From Zhongshania aquatica (lineage in GTDB: Bacteria > Pseudomonadota > Gammaproteobacteria > Pseudomonadales > Spongiibacteraceae), in NCBI RefSeq assembly GCF_027257955.1, contig NZ_JANZNQ010000005.1, positions 186,001 through 250,000 of the forward strand: 64,000 bases of DNA, read 5' to 3'. Position numbers and translations under genes: made by a program. Within the stretch, counting starts at the first letter, position 1, and every line of letters begins with the position of its first letter. Positions 17,389 to 27,833 of this stretch are shown here, one piece after another. A model generated the notes under the pieces. The model was not told the origin of the DNA. It worked only from the letters and a program-made list of their open reading frames with translations, and ran no database searches.

Positions 17389-18320
17389 TAGTTAGCGCTT
17401 GATCTGTCTGAGAATGCAGGCGCAGCTGCCTTAATAGCTTTACTAATAACGTCCACCGCTTGATGCCGCGGAAAGCTCGTGCGCCATGCCAAAGCAACCG
17501 TGCGGGTTGGCGGACTGGCAAAGGGACGAGTACACAATACGCCATCTCCGTAGGGCGCAACCTGAGCGGCGGACAGCGGCAAGATCGTAATACCGAGTTT
17601 TGATACCACCATATGTTTAAGTGTCTCTAGGGAGCTTCCCTCAACCACCGATTGAAGCAATCGATCGCCATTGGCAAAGGTTTGTCGCAAACCAGGGCAA
17701 GCCGCCATCACTTGATCTCGAAAGCAGTGGCCCGCGCCCAGCAACAGTACATTTTCATTCATCAAGTCACTATGTTGTAACTCGGTTTTTTTCGATAGCG
17801 GATGATCGCTGGGTAGCAGGACCACGAAGGGTTCGTCATAGAGCGGCTGAGTAACGACATCGGGTTCGTTGAATGGCAAGGCGACAATGATCGCATCCAG
17901 TTTAGACGCGCGCAGTCTTTCACGCAGAGTGCCGGTAAAATTTTCTTCAATATACAGGGGCATTTCAGGCGCGTATTCGCGAATTAAGGGAATACAGCGC
18001 GGATATAAGTAAGGGCCAACCGTGTGGATTGCACCAATCGCTAAGGGCGTGCCCAGGGGATCGCGCCCCTGATTAGCCAGCTCGCGGATATGGTCCGCTT
18101 GCTCTAAAACAATCTTTGCCTGTTGAATAACTTGCTCGCCAACGGGGGTAGTTTGGATTTGGCCTCGACTGCGCTCAAATAGGGAAATCGCTAACTCGTC
18201 TTCTAGCTTTTTTATCGCAACACTCAATGTCGGCTGACTAACAAAACATTTTTCTGCCGCCCGACCAAAATGCCCCGTCTCTTTTAGAGCGAGAATGTAG
18301 CGTAATTCAGTTAGCGTCAT
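17388..18320 (-). CDS. oxyR: Hydrogen peroxide sensor and transcription regulator OxyR
   Basis: This 310-aa LysR-type regulator has an N-terminal winged helix-turn-helix (about 1-60) and a sensor domain with C199 (GHCFRDQ) and C208, the exact positions of the redox cysteines of E. coli OxyR. Peroxide forms a disulfide between them and activates catalase and peroxiredoxin genes. It is translationally coupled to recG. The residue match makes this call firm. Confidence 0.97.
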   Translation of the reverse strand: MTLTELRYILALKETGHFGRAAEKCFVSQPTLSVAIKKLEDELAISLFERSRGQIQTTPVGEQVIQQAKIVLEQADHIRELANQGRDPLGTPLAIGAIHTVGPYLYPRCIPLIREYAPEMPLYIEENFTGTLRERLRASKLDAIIVALPFNEPDVVTQPLYDEPFVVLLPSDHPLSKKTELQHSDLMNENVLLLGAGHCFRDQVMAACPGLRQTFANGDRLLQSVVEGSSLETLKHMVVSKLGITILPLSAAQVAPYGDGVLCTRPFASPPTRTVALAWRTSFPRHQAVDVISKAIKAAAPAFSDRSSAN

Positions 18321-18417
18321 AAATTATTCCAGCTTGATAGCGAATCACTATGACGCACAATAGTACATTCTCGATCTAGAAAGGCAATGTAAACCTAGTC
18401 CACCACCGCCACGACGA

Positions 18418-19407
18418 TTACAAAGTGAGTATGATTTTGCCAATGTGGTCGCCACTTTCCATACGCGTGTGGGCGGCAGCGATATCCTCAAAGGAGAACA
18501 CCTTATCAATCACTGGCGTGAATTTGCCGGCGGCAATAAGCGGAAAAACCTTCTCCTCGATGTCCTTGGCAATACGCGCTTTTTGCTCGCCGCTTTGGGC
18601 ACGTAAGGTCGAGGCTGTAATGGTGAGCCGCTTCATTAACACCGGCACAAAATTGACCTCTGTATTAAAGCCCGCCTGAAAAGCAATAAATACGATACGG
18701 CCATCTTCGGCGGCAAGCTTGAGATCCTTCTGCACGTAATCTCCGCCAACCATATCCAGAATAACGTCCATGCCCTTACCGGTGGGAATGTCCGCTAGCG
18801 CACTCACAAAATCATCGGTTTTGTAATTGACCGCCTTTATCGCGCCCAAAGCTTCACAAGCCGCGCACTTTTCTGCACTGCCCGCCGTGGTGTATACATT
18901 CGCGCCGATGGCCTTGGCCAAGGTAATCGCCGTTGTGCCGATACCACTGCTGCCACCGTGAACCAGAAAGTTCTCTCCCGCTTGCAGATTGCAGCGCTGA
19001 AACACATTGTGCCAAACCGTAAACAAAGTCTCTGGCAGCGCGGCAGCATCTCTAATCGAAATACCTGAGGGAATAGGAAGACATTGGCTAGCCGGAGCCA
19101 CCGTGTGGTCGGCATAGCCACCACCGTTACACAGCGCACAAATCATATCGCCAACTTTCCAGCGACTAACCTCACTGCCCACGCCAATAACTTCACCCGA
19201 GACCTCAAGTCCCATAACGGGACTGGCGCCCACCGGCGGTGGATACAATCCATAGCGCTGCATCAAGTCAGGTCGGTTAATACCCGCAGCCACAACTTTG
19301 ATAAGCACTTCGTTAGCGGCTGGTGCGGGCATTGGTTCAGTGCCAATGCTAAGACTGTGATCATCTTTATTTACAATAACAATTCGGCGGGTCGCGGGGG
19401 TAGTCAT
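18418..19407 (-). CDS. NAD(P)H quinone oxidoreductase, zinc-free MDR (PIG3-like)
   Basis: The 329-aa protein is a medium-chain dehydrogenase/reductase without zinc ligands. It has the GroES-like N-terminal half (GINRPDLMQRYGLYPPP) and a Rossmann domain with the cofactor loop VHGGSSGIGTTAITLAKAIGA. The INRPDxxQRxGxYPPPPG pattern is characteristic of the PIG3/QorA quinone reductase group, which reduces quinones with NADPH and helps against oxidative stress. It lies just upstream of oxyR on the same strand, about 98 bases away. Confidence 0.9.
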   Translation of the reverse strand: MTTPATRRIVIVNKDDHSLSIGTEPMPAPAANEVLIKVVAAGINRPDLMQRYGLYPPPVGASPVMGLEVSGEVIGVGSEVSRWKVGDMICALCNGGGYADHTVAPASQCLPIPSGISIRDAAALPETLFTVWHNVFQRCNLQAGENFLVHGGSSGIGTTAITLAKAIGANVYTTAGSAEKCAACEALGAIKAVNYKTDDFVSALADIPTGKGMDVILDMVGGDYVQKDLKLAAEDGRIVFIAFQAGFNTEVNFVPVLMKRLTITASTLRAQSGEQKARIAKDIEEKVFPLIAAGKFTPVIDKVFSFEDIAAAHTRMESGDHIGKIILTL

Positions 19408-19531
19408 GGTCGTCCTCTTGATTGTTAAGATGGTAAGATCTGCGCGGAATTAACCGACGGCAGCAAGCTATGCACTTGATCCCAATTATGACCGACTCGG
19501 TGAGGCATTCACAGCAGGAGAACACCAAGGT

Positions 19532-20398
19532 ATGACTGAGCAAAAATCACTTTTGATTGTTGGCTGCGGTGATCTAGGCAATGGCTTAGCAGAAATCTAT
19601 TTGGCGCAGGGCTGGCAAGTGCTAGGTATGCGTCGCAATACCGAAAAGCTACTTAGCGGCATCACCGCTTTAGCTGCGGACGTGTGCGATCGACATAGTC
19701 TAGAAAAACTAGGGCCACTGCGTGCCGACTATCTGGTCATTACCCTTACTCCCGCTCGCGGCGGTGCAGAAGGCTATCGAGCGGTATTTGAGGGCGGGCT
19801 AAAGAATGTTTTAGCCGCCATGAGCGAAGCGCCGCGCCTCGTCTTGTTTGTCTCTAGCACCGGCGTGTATGCCCAAGCAAATAATGAATGGATAGATGAG
19901 CAAAGCGCCACAGAGCCCGACCGTTTTTCAGGTCAAAGCCTACTCCGCGCAGAACACGCTGTTAGTGCAACTGGGTGGGCGCATTCGAATATTCGCTTTG
20001 GCGGTATTTACGGCAGCGGACGCTTACACATGATTAGTAAAGTCCTCGATGGGGATTGCGCGCCGATCGAGCCAATACATTACACCAACCGAATTCACCG
20101 GGATGATTGCGTTGGCTTTCTCAGTCACTTAATCGACAAGGCCGAGACTGGCGACACTATTGAAAACTGTTATCTCGGTGTCGATGATGAACCAGCTTGC
20201 ATCCAAGACGTACAAGCATGGCTAGCTGACAAACTCGGCGTTGTATACGCCAGCAAAGGCGAGGGAGTTACTCGCACTGGCAGTAAACGCTGCTCGAACA
20301 AACGACTACGGGAAAGTGGCTATCAGCTAAAGTACCCCACATTTAGAGAGGGCTTTGTGCCGGTAATTGAAGATTGGTACAAATCTGAGGATAGATAA
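19532..20398 (+). CDS. NAD(P)-dependent epimerase-like SDR (YeeZ-like)
   Basis: This 288-aa extended SDR begins with the Rossmann motif VGCGDLGNGLAEIY and contains LFVSSTGVYAQ and FGGIYGSGR. The usual YxxxK is not evident. This is the style of E. coli YeeZ and relatives, whose substrates are unknown. The start has a GGAG upstream. It stands alone between divergent and convergent neighbours and is followed by a clear hairpin terminator. Confidence 0.85.
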   Translation: MTEQKSLLIVGCGDLGNGLAEIYLAQGWQVLGMRRNTEKLLSGITALAADVCDRHSLEKLGPLRADYLVITLTPARGGAEGYRAVFEGGLKNVLAAMSEAPRLVLFVSSTGVYAQANNEWIDEQSATEPDRFSGQSLLRAEHAVSATGWAHSNIRFGGIYGSGRLHMISKVLDGDCAPIEPIHYTNRIHRDDCVGFLSHLIDKAETGDTIENCYLGVDDEPACIQDVQAWLADKLGVVYASKGEGVTRTGSKRCSNKRLRESGYQLKYPTFREGFVPVIEDWYKSEDR

Positions 20399-20401
20399 AT
20401 A

Positions 20402-20440
20402 GGGGCCGAAGGCATCGGCCCTACAGATATTTTTTATCTG
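20402..20440 (+). terminator. Rho-independent terminator
   Basis: GGGCCGA-N5-TCGGCCC (about 20403-20421) is followed after ten bases by a TTTTTT run, itself inside a small CAGATA/TATCTG hairpin. It ends the SDR gene and may act in both directions, since ridA ends at 20451 on the other strand. Confidence 0.75.
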
Positions 20441-20450
20441 AAACTATTTT

Positions 20451-20834
20451 TTACAAAGTTAGGATAACTTCTACCTCAATCATCGCGCCACGCGGCAGGG
20501 CTGCGACTTGCACACAGGCACGAGCGGGATACGGCTGAGCAAAAAACTGCGCCATAACCTCATTCACTTGGGCAAATACACCCAGATCCGTCAAAGAAAT
20601 ATTCACCTTAGCAGCATCATTCAAAGTGCCACCCGCCGCCTCAGCAACCGCAGCCAGGTTTTTAAACACCTGAGTCGCTTGCTCAGTAATGCCGCCTTCG
20701 ATCATTTCCATGGTTTCTGGAATCAGCGGGATTTGGCCAGACATGTAAACGGTACTTCCCACTTTTACTGCTTGAGAATAGGTACCGATGGCCTGCGGGG
20801 CATTGCTAGTCGCGATGATTTCTTTGTTACTCAC
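20451..20834 (-). CDS. ridA: RidA-family enamine/imine deaminase
   Basis: The 127-aa protein matches RidA/YjgF: PQAIGTYSQAVKVG, YMSGQIPL, and the active-site region ARACVQVAALPRGAMIEVEV with the conserved Arg that binds the carboxylate. RidA hydrolyses reactive enamine/imine intermediates from pyridoxal-phosphate enzymes. It follows spoT on the same strand by 67 bases, the order seen in Pseudomonas. Confidence 0.95.
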   Translation of the reverse strand: MSNKEIIATSNAPQAIGTYSQAVKVGSTVYMSGQIPLIPETMEMIEGGITEQATQVFKNLAAVAEAAGGTLNDAAKVNISLTDLGVFAQVNEVMAQFFAQPYPARACVQVAALPRGAMIEVEVILTL

Positions 20835-20901
20835 GAAGGTGTCCTTATTTATAGGGTGTAAAACGACATTGTATTATCGACTGGCGCTATCAAGCACCAA
20901 A

Positions 20902-23085
20902 CTAATGCCGTTCGCGGGTGACTTTAATGACGGCGGGAACATTACGAATTCTGCGCATCACATTGGCTAAATGTACGCGGGAGCGCACCCCAACCACGAG
21001 ATGAATTGTACTAATTTTAGGGTTTTCTTCTTCAACACTAATTTTCTCGATACTACCGTCTGCGCCGTTTACTCGGGTCGCTAAGACCGCAATGATGCCG
21101 CGCTGTTTGGAAATCTCAATTTTCATTTCCACCGAGAAGTCCCGATCTATATTCTCAGCCCAGCTCAATGGCACCACGCGCTCTGGCTCACTACTCAGCT
21201 CAATACTGTTATGGCAATTTTCGCAGTGCACCACCACCCCTTTTTCTGAGCTGACGATCCCGACAATATGGTCGCCAGGTATCGGGTAGCAACAGCGGGC
21301 GAAATTAACCAAAAATCCTTCGGTGCCGTGAATAACCATCGATTGGCGAGTAAGCGGCGCACGGAGCTTATCGTCACCGTCACGAATTTCATCACGTAAA
21401 TTAACCAGCTGACGGGCGGTTAAATACGCCACGCGATTACCCATACCGATCTGCTCATAAATATTGTCGATGGATTTTGCGTGGGTAGATTCCACTAACT
21501 GCAGCAGATATTTTTCATCAATATCGGCGAGATTCTCATCCATGCTGCCCAACGCGCGCTCAAGCATACGACGACCAAGGGTAACCGCCTCGGTTTTACG
21601 CTGGTGCTTCAAATAATGCCGAATGCCGGTTCTGGCCTTCGCCGTCACCACAAAATGCAGCCACGCAGGATTCGGCTGCGCGCCCGGCGTGGTAATAACT
21701 TCTACGGTCTGACCGCTCTGCAGGGTTTCCGACAGTGGCGCCAGACGGCGATTAATTCGGCAAGCTACACAACTATTACCCACATCACTGTGCACCGCGT
21801 AGGCAAAGTCGACCGCTGTTGCACCAGCGGGTAATTCCATAATGTCGCCGCGAGGCGTGAAGACGTATACCTCATCGGGGAATAAATCGATTTTGACGTT
21901 TTCGATAAACTCCAGCGAATCGCCAGCACGTTCCTGCATTTCTAATAAACCCTGTACCCATTGACGGGCGCGGGCGTGACTAGAATTACGCTTAGGTTCT
22001 AACTCGTTCGACTTATACAGCCAATGCGCGGCAATACCGTTATTGGCCATTTCTTCCATTTCATGGGTGCGGATTTGAATTTCAATCGGCACGCCTTCCA
22101 AGCCAAACAAAACCGTGTGCAACGACTGGTAACCATTCGCCTTGGGGATAGCAATATAATCTTTAAACTGCCCCGGCACCGGCTTGTATAAACTGTGTAC
22201 ACAGCCTAATACCCGATAACAGGTGTCCACAGAATCAACCACAATACGAAACGCATAGAGATCCATTATCTCTTTAAGCGATTTCCGCTTGTTGCGCATT
22301 TTGGTGTAAACGCTAAACAAATGCTTTTCGCGGCCAATCACATTGGCAGTGTGGCCTTCTTCGGTGAGGCAATTCTCAATGCTTTCGCGAATAGTGGAGA
22401 TGGTCTTTTTACGATCGCCGAAGCGGGTGGTAATCGATTTGCGAATTCGCCTAGCACGCATTGGGTGCATAGACATAAAGCCGAGATCTTCAAACTCCAC
22501 CCGAATATTGTGCATGCCCAAACGCTGAGCAATCGGTGCATAAATCTCGAGGGTTTCGCGGGCAATACGACGGCGCTTTTCAGGCGGCATAGCGCCGAGG
22601 GTGCGCATGTTATGCAGACGGTCAGCGAGCTTTACTAATATCACGCGAATGTCTTTGGCCATTGCCAAGGCCATTTTCTGAAAATTCTCTGCCTGCTGCT
22701 CAGCTTTAGATTGAAACTCAATACGGGTCAGCTTAGACACACCATCTACTAGCTCGGCCACCACATCACCGAACTGATTGCTCAGTCCCTGCTTGGTCAC
22801 GCTGGTGTCTTCAATCACGTCGTGCAACATGGCCGCCATCAAACTTTGGGCGTCCATATGCATTTCAGACAGAATTGTGGCGACGGCTAAAGGATGGGTA
22901 ACGTAGGGCTCGCCACTGCGGCGATTTTGACCTTCGTGGGCTTGCTCAGCGTAATAGTATGCGCGCCGAACCTGTTTTACTTGGTCGTCAGAGAGGTATT
23001 CAGCTAGAGATTTTGTAAGGGCGTCAATCGATCCCGCGGGCTCTTTCTTGCCGGTACTGGGATTGAAAAAACTGTATTGATGCAT
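20902..23085 (-). CDS. spoT: Bifunctional (p)ppGpp synthetase/hydrolase SpoT
   Basis: The 727-aa protein has an intact HD hydrolase domain (HDVIEDT; residues about 40-190), a RelA/SpoT synthetase domain (RIVVDSVDTCYRVLG, KDYIAIPKANGYQSLHT), a TGS domain (VYVFTPRGDIMELPAGATAVDFAYAVHSD region) and a C-terminal zinc-finger/ACT region with CCYPIPGDHIVG. It sets ppGpp levels in nutrient stress. The intact HD motif supports SpoT rather than RelA, as does the gmk-rpoZ-spoT order. Confidence 0.97.
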   Translation of the reverse strand: MHQYSFFNPSTGKKEPAGSIDALTKSLAEYLSDDQVKQVRRAYYYAEQAHEGQNRRSGEPYVTHPLAVATILSEMHMDAQSLMAAMLHDVIEDTSVTKQGLSNQFGDVVAELVDGVSKLTRIEFQSKAEQQAENFQKMALAMAKDIRVILVKLADRLHNMRTLGAMPPEKRRRIARETLEIYAPIAQRLGMHNIRVEFEDLGFMSMHPMRARRIRKSITTRFGDRKKTISTIRESIENCLTEEGHTANVIGREKHLFSVYTKMRNKRKSLKEIMDLYAFRIVVDSVDTCYRVLGCVHSLYKPVPGQFKDYIAIPKANGYQSLHTVLFGLEGVPIEIQIRTHEMEEMANNGIAAHWLYKSNELEPKRNSSHARARQWVQGLLEMQERAGDSLEFIENVKIDLFPDEVYVFTPRGDIMELPAGATAVDFAYAVHSDVGNSCVACRINRRLAPLSETLQSGQTVEVITTPGAQPNPAWLHFVVTAKARTGIRHYLKHQRKTEAVTLGRRMLERALGSMDENLADIDEKYLLQLVESTHAKSIDNIYEQIGMGNRVAYLTARQLVNLRDEIRDGDDKLRAPLTRQSMVIHGTEGFLVNFARCCYPIPGDHIVGIVSSEKGVVVHCENCHNSIELSSEPERVVPLSWAENIDRDFSVEMKIEISKQRGIIAVLATRVNGADGSIEKISVEEENPKISTIHLVVGVRSRVHLANVMRRIRNVPAVIKVTRERH

Positions 23086-23108
23086 TGGCGCCCCTATCAG
23101 ACGCAGAA

Positions 23109-23372
23109 TTACAGTGCAGTAGCGCCCAATTCAGCGCTAAGGTCTAATTCTGGCTCTTCCGCATTGGAATTTGCCGCCATAACTTCTTCACGAGTAATTT
23201 TGCCTTCGGCAAGTTCGCGCAAAGCGATTACTGTGGGCTTATCACCTTCTTCTGGAACCAGCGCATCTTTTCCGCCTGTGGCAAGTGCGCGAGCGCGCTT
23301 GCTTGCAACCATAACTAATTCAAAGCGGTTATCGACGGCTTGAAGGCAGTCTTCAACAGTAATTCGGGCCAT
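23109..23372 (-). CDS. rpoZ: RNA polymerase omega subunit
   Basis: The 87-aa protein has the omega signature [27 protein letters not shown] and the ALREL segment. Omega helps assemble RNA polymerase and contributes to the ppGpp site, which suits its position directly upstream of spoT (23 bases between them). Length is typical. Confidence 0.97.
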   Translation of the reverse strand: MARITVEDCLQAVDNRFELVMVASKRARALATGGKDALVPEEGDKPTVIALRELAEGKITREEVMAANSNAEEPELDLSAELGATAL

Positions 23373-23401
23373 GATGTGTATCCTGCGTACAAAATAAAAT
23401 C

Positions 23402-23420
23402 AGCGCGCAATTTGCGCGCT
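23402..23420 (-). terminator. Hairpin between gmk and rpoZ
   Basis: AGCGCGCAA-N1-TTGCGCGCT is a strong stem; on the minus strand it is followed by GATTTTATTTT. It probably partly terminates or processes the gmk transcript before rpoZ. Confidence 0.6.
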
Positions 23421-23455
23421 GTCAATTAAGCCATAGTTTAACAAATAGCCAGCGC

Positions 23456-24193
<738 letters not shown>

Positions 24194-24283
24194 TTAAAAT
24201 CCTTGAGTAGCCAATGCCACCCCTGACATGGTGATCCAATGCCACGTAAACTGTGCTAAATCTTTGTCTTGGAAGCGCGAGTA

Positions 24284-24673
24284 ATGTTTATCAAAAACCT
24301 GTTTACTAAGATTCTATTTGGTCTTGCCATACTCACTGGCTTAACCGCATGCGGCCCAGGGCCATCTGAAAACACCAACGACACCAGCGTAGGAACAGTT
24401 GCGGTGAATAGCAGAAACCGTATGCCGGCTGACCCCGCTATAAAATCGCTCTATATTCAAAGTTGCTATGGCTGCCACAGCGCCGGGGTCGCAAGTGCGC
24501 CTCGCAGCGGCAATGACGCTGACTGGGCGCCTCGACTGCAAAAGGGCATGGATATGTTGCTCTACAACACTATCAACGGCATAAACAGTATGCCGCCGAA
24601 GGGTATGTGCATGGGCTGTAGCGAGGAAGATTTCACCAAGCTGATATCATTCCTGTCGGGCCAGAGCGAGTGA
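24284..24673 (+). CDS. Cytochrome c5-type lipoprotein
   Basis: The 129-aa protein has a lipoprotein signal (LTAC lipobox, Cys near residue 23), a low-complexity linker and one c-type haem site CYGCH, with the Met ligand in SMPPKGMC and the extra CxxC (CMGC) typical of cytochrome c5. It is probably anchored in a membrane facing the periplasm and carries electrons to terminal oxidases. It is a close paralogue of the soluble c5 at 32146-32448, sharing DWAPRLxKGMD and MPPKG. Confidence 0.9.
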   Translation: MFIKNLFTKILFGLAILTGLTACGPGPSENTNDTSVGTVAVNSRNRMPADPAIKSLYIQSCYGCHSAGVASAPRSGNDADWAPRLQKGMDMLLYNTINGINSMPPKGMCMGCSEEDFTKLISFLSGQSE

Positions 24674-24802
24674 TCACAAATCCTAAGTAGTGACCAAAAT
24701 AATAGTGAATATGGGCTGGCTGCTGATCTGCCAACAAAATCAATTCGTAACTACTAGCCATATTAATCAAGAAGATACATCACTGAGGAACACCCTACCA
24801 CG

Positions 24803-25753
24803 ATGAATGAATCAGGATCTATCCGTATTGGTATTAGCGCCTGCTTACTGGGTGAGCAAGTACGTTATGACGGCGGTCACAAGCGCCTGCCCTTTGCTAC
24901 TGATGAATTAGCCCGGCATTTCGACTTCGTCAAAATCTGCCCAGAACAAGCCATTGGTATGGGCGTACCGAGACCCACTATTCGCTTGGTAGGCGACACT
25001 GAGAACCCGCGTTTAATCGGTAGCTCCGATAGCACTTTAGACGTCACCGATAAAATGACGGTATTTGCTAGCGACACCGCAGCGAAACTTGATTACATAA
25101 GTGGTTATATCTTATGCGCCAAATCACCAACCTGCGGTATGGAACGGGTTCCCGTGTACGCGGAAGGTGGGAATAGTCTCGGTAAAGTTGGGGTGGGAAT
25201 TTTCGCCAAACAATTGATGGCCGCTCAACCACTATTGCCAGTTGAAGAAAATGGCCGCTTAAACGATGTGCACCTGCGGGAAAATTTTGTGCTGAGAGTG
25301 GTTGCCTATTCACGCTGGCAGACGATGATGGCTGAGGGCATCACGGTTAAAAAACTGCAGGACTTCCATCGTCGCCACAAATTTCTGCTGCTGGCCCATA
25401 GCCAGCCTATCTATCGAGAACTCGGTCCCATCGTTGCAGAAGCCGGTGACGTAAATGACATGGCAGACCGCTACATCACGAAATTCATGGAGGCAATACG
25501 ACTTCCAGCCAGCATAAAAAATCACACCAATACCTTGATGCACATTCAAGGCTTTTTCAAAGATCATTTAGATGCGAGCGACAAAGCACAACTTAGTGAG
25601 GTCATTAAAGAATACTCTGCGGGACTATTACCCTTACTCGTGCCCTTGGAAATGCTCGGTATGTTTTTAAAGAAATACCAAGTCGATTACTTGCTGGATC
25701 AATATTACTTTACGCCGTATCCGCGTGACCTAAAACTGCGAATAGGCCTGTAA
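24803..25753 (+). CDS. DUF523/DUF1722 fusion protein (YbgA-like)
   Basis: The 316-aa protein has an N-terminal DUF523 domain (GISACLLGEQVRYDGGHK, ICPEQAIGMGVPRP, KSPTCGM, with several conserved Cys) and a C-terminal DUF1722 domain (FHRRHKFLLLAHS onward). Both domains are widespread; recalled work suggests tRNA or thiolation links for DUF523-like proteins, but no function is firm. It is three bases upstream of the photolyase gene, a common pairing that hints at a role in light or DNA-damage response. Confidence 0.9.
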   Translation: MNESGSIRIGISACLLGEQVRYDGGHKRLPFATDELARHFDFVKICPEQAIGMGVPRPTIRLVGDTENPRLIGSSDSTLDVTDKMTVFASDTAAKLDYISGYILCAKSPTCGMERVPVYAEGGNSLGKVGVGIFAKQLMAAQPLLPVEENGRLNDVHLRENFVLRVVAYSRWQTMMAEGITVKKLQDFHRRHKFLLLAHSQPIYRELGPIVAEAGDVNDMADRYITKFMEAIRLPASIKNHTNTLMHIQGFFKDHLDASDKAQLSEVIKEYSAGLLPLLVPLEMLGMFLKKYQVDYLLDQYYFTPYPRDLKLRIGL

Positions 25754-25756
25754 ACC

Positions 25757-27145
25757 ATGACGGCACTAGTTTGGTTTCGCAACGATTTACGAACTTTAGA
25801 TCACCTCGCACTGAGCGCCGCATGTAAAGATCACGAGACGGTACGTGCGGTGTATTTTTTATGCCCACAACAGTTAGACGAGCACGGTATAGCACCCATT
25901 CGACGGCACTTTTTGCGTCGTGCACTGGACGAACTAACAAGGCAACTTTCCAGCCTCGGCATTGCCCTGGACATCATCAATGCGCAGCACTTCAGTAAAA
26001 CCCCGTCGCACCTAGCGGATTATTGCCGTGATCACGGCATTGATTCAGTCTTCGCCCATAGGGAGTGGTTGCTTGACGAGATTAATCGTGACGAGAGCTG
26101 CTCGGCGTTGCTCAGCGAGCTCGATATTCCATTAACTTTGTTCGACGATAGCTTGCTCAGTCCCCTCACCATCGCCAAAGGCGACGGTGAGCCCTATAAA
26201 GTGTTCACGCCGTTTTCGCGACGCTGCCGAGATTATTTGGCGGCGGAGTTTCCACGCGTTATACGCAGACCTGCTGCCAAATCAGCGTTAACCAGCGCGT
26301 CAAAAACTCCCTGCCAACCCTTTGGTGACGAGAAAGACGCCTCAAAATGGCCAGTAGAAGAAGACGACGTACTGCGTCAACTTCGCCAGTTTTGCGCTGA
26401 ACGGGCAGGCAGCTACAAAGATGATCGTGATTTTCCAGCACTTCCCGGCACATCAAGGCTATCCGCGGCCTTAGCACTGGGACTCATTACCCCCCGCCAG
26501 TGCTTAGCATGTCTACAGCAGGAGTGCGGTGAAGAAATATGGGACGCAAAAAGCGGCGCTGGCACATGGTTTAACGAGCTTTTGTGGCGCGAATTCTACC
26601 GACATGTCGCCTATCATTTCCCCCGCGTAGTAAAAGGGCAGGCCTTTCAAACCTACACAGACGCAATCCGATGGAGCAATGATCAAGCATTATTTGATGC
26701 GTGGTGTAATGGGCAAACCGGTTATCCCATTGTTGATGCAGCTATGCGTCAACTGAAAGAAACAGGCTGGATGCACAACCGACTTCGGATGATCACCGCC
26801 TCGTTCTTGTCAAAAGACTTACAAATAGACTGGCGCTGGGGTGAGCGACACTTTCTAGAAAACCTAATTGACGCGGATTTTGCCTCTAATAACGGCGGAT
26901 GGCAGTGGGCCGCCTCCACCGGTACTGATGCCGCTCCGTATTTCCGCATATTTAATCCCACCACCCAAGGCCAACGTTTTGACGCCGATGGCCAGTTTAT
27001 TTTGCGCTATGTTCCAGAGCTAAAGAGTCTACAAGGCAAGCACTTACACATGCCGCCCACCACCTTGGGCTACCCAAGCCCTATTGTTGATCACAGCGAA
27101 AGGCGAAATATTACCCTCGCACTTTTTCAAGAATTAAGGGACTAA
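25757..27145 (+). CDS. phrB: Deoxyribodipyrimidine photolyase
   Basis: The 462-aa protein has the N-terminal antenna-binding domain (LVWFRNDLRTLDHLAL) and the FAD-binding C-terminal domain with WRWGERHFLENLIDADFASNNG and the Trp-rich NNGGWQWAASTG that carries electrons to FAD. It repairs cyclobutane pyrimidine dimers using blue light. Length is normal for class I CPD photolyases. It is probably co-transcribed with the DUF523/DUF1722 gene. Confidence 0.96.
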   Translation: MTALVWFRNDLRTLDHLALSAACKDHETVRAVYFLCPQQLDEHGIAPIRRHFLRRALDELTRQLSSLGIALDIINAQHFSKTPSHLADYCRDHGIDSVFAHREWLLDEINRDESCSALLSELDIPLTLFDDSLLSPLTIAKGDGEPYKVFTPFSRRCRDYLAAEFPRVIRRPAAKSALTSASKTPCQPFGDEKDASKWPVEEDDVLRQLRQFCAERAGSYKDDRDFPALPGTSRLSAALALGLITPRQCLACLQQECGEEIWDAKSGAGTWFNELLWREFYRHVAYHFPRVVKGQAFQTYTDAIRWSNDQALFDAWCNGQTGYPIVDAAMRQLKETGWMHNRLRMITASFLSKDLQIDWRWGERHFLENLIDADFASNNGGWQWAASTGTDAAPYFRIFNPTTQGQRFDADGQFILRYVPELKSLQGKHLHMPPTTLGYPSPIVDHSERRNITLALFQELRD

Positions 27146-27275
27146 GCCCACTAAGACGCATATATTGCGCCACACTGGTATTACGCCACATCTGTTACCG
27201 AGCTGGCTAACTGCACCTCAGCTGATTTATGCTAGATCGGCGATTGTGAGCACAACAAGATAAAAAGGAGAGACC

Positions 27276-27833
27276 GTGCGATTTGTTTTACTAATATTGC
27301 TACTAACGAATACCATTTTATTTTCTGCCGCATCCCACGCCAATGAAGACTCACATGAAATATTCGGCTTAAGCGAATATGTTTATATTGAAGAGCTAGG
27401 CGTGCAATACAAGGCTAAAATCGATACTGGTGCGGAAAGCGCCTCTATCAACGCCATTAACGCGAAGGTCGAAAAGGGCAGCGGTAAAAAGGACGACATC
27501 GTGCACTTTGATTTAGTCATGCCCGACGAAACGCTTAAGTCCGTCAGCCTGCCGCTCAGCAAACATATCCGCATCAAGCGTCGCGCCGCAGACTACGATG
27601 AAGACGAAAAAGATTATAGTCGCCGTCCAGTACTAGAGCTAACGCTATGTATTGGTGGTAAATCGCACAAAGTTGAGGTCAATTTGGCCGACCGCAGAGA
27701 ATTTTCAAAACCCATGCTGGTTGGCTCAGAACCGCTAACCGCATTTAATGCCTTGGTAGACCCAAGTAAAAAATACATGCAGAACAAGACGCTCTGCGCT
27801 AAAAAATATGAGTCTGAGGAGCACAAGGAATGA
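27276..27833 (+). CDS. Retropepsin-like aspartic protease (RimB/ATP-dependent zinc protease family)
   Basis: The 185-aa product starts at a GTG with a strong AAAAAGGAG. It has a signal peptide (residues 1-22, cleavage near SHA) and the retropepsin active site KIDTGAESASINA, followed by RPVLELTLCIGG. The family was first called ATP-dependent zinc protease but is related to retropepsins. Together with the next two genes it forms a three-gene operon that I recall, tentatively, as an osmotolerance locus in other gammaproteobacteria. Its periplasmic location matches the membrane-bound neighbour. Confidence 0.88.
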   Translation: MRFVLLILLLTNTILFSAASHANEDSHEIFGLSEYVYIEELGVQYKAKIDTGAESASINAINAKVEKGSGKKDDIVHFDLVMPDETLKSVSLPLSKHIRIKRRAADYDEDEKDYSRRPVLELTLCIGGKSHKVEVNLADRREFSKPMLVGSEPLTAFNALVDPSKKYMQNKTLCAKKYESEEHKE

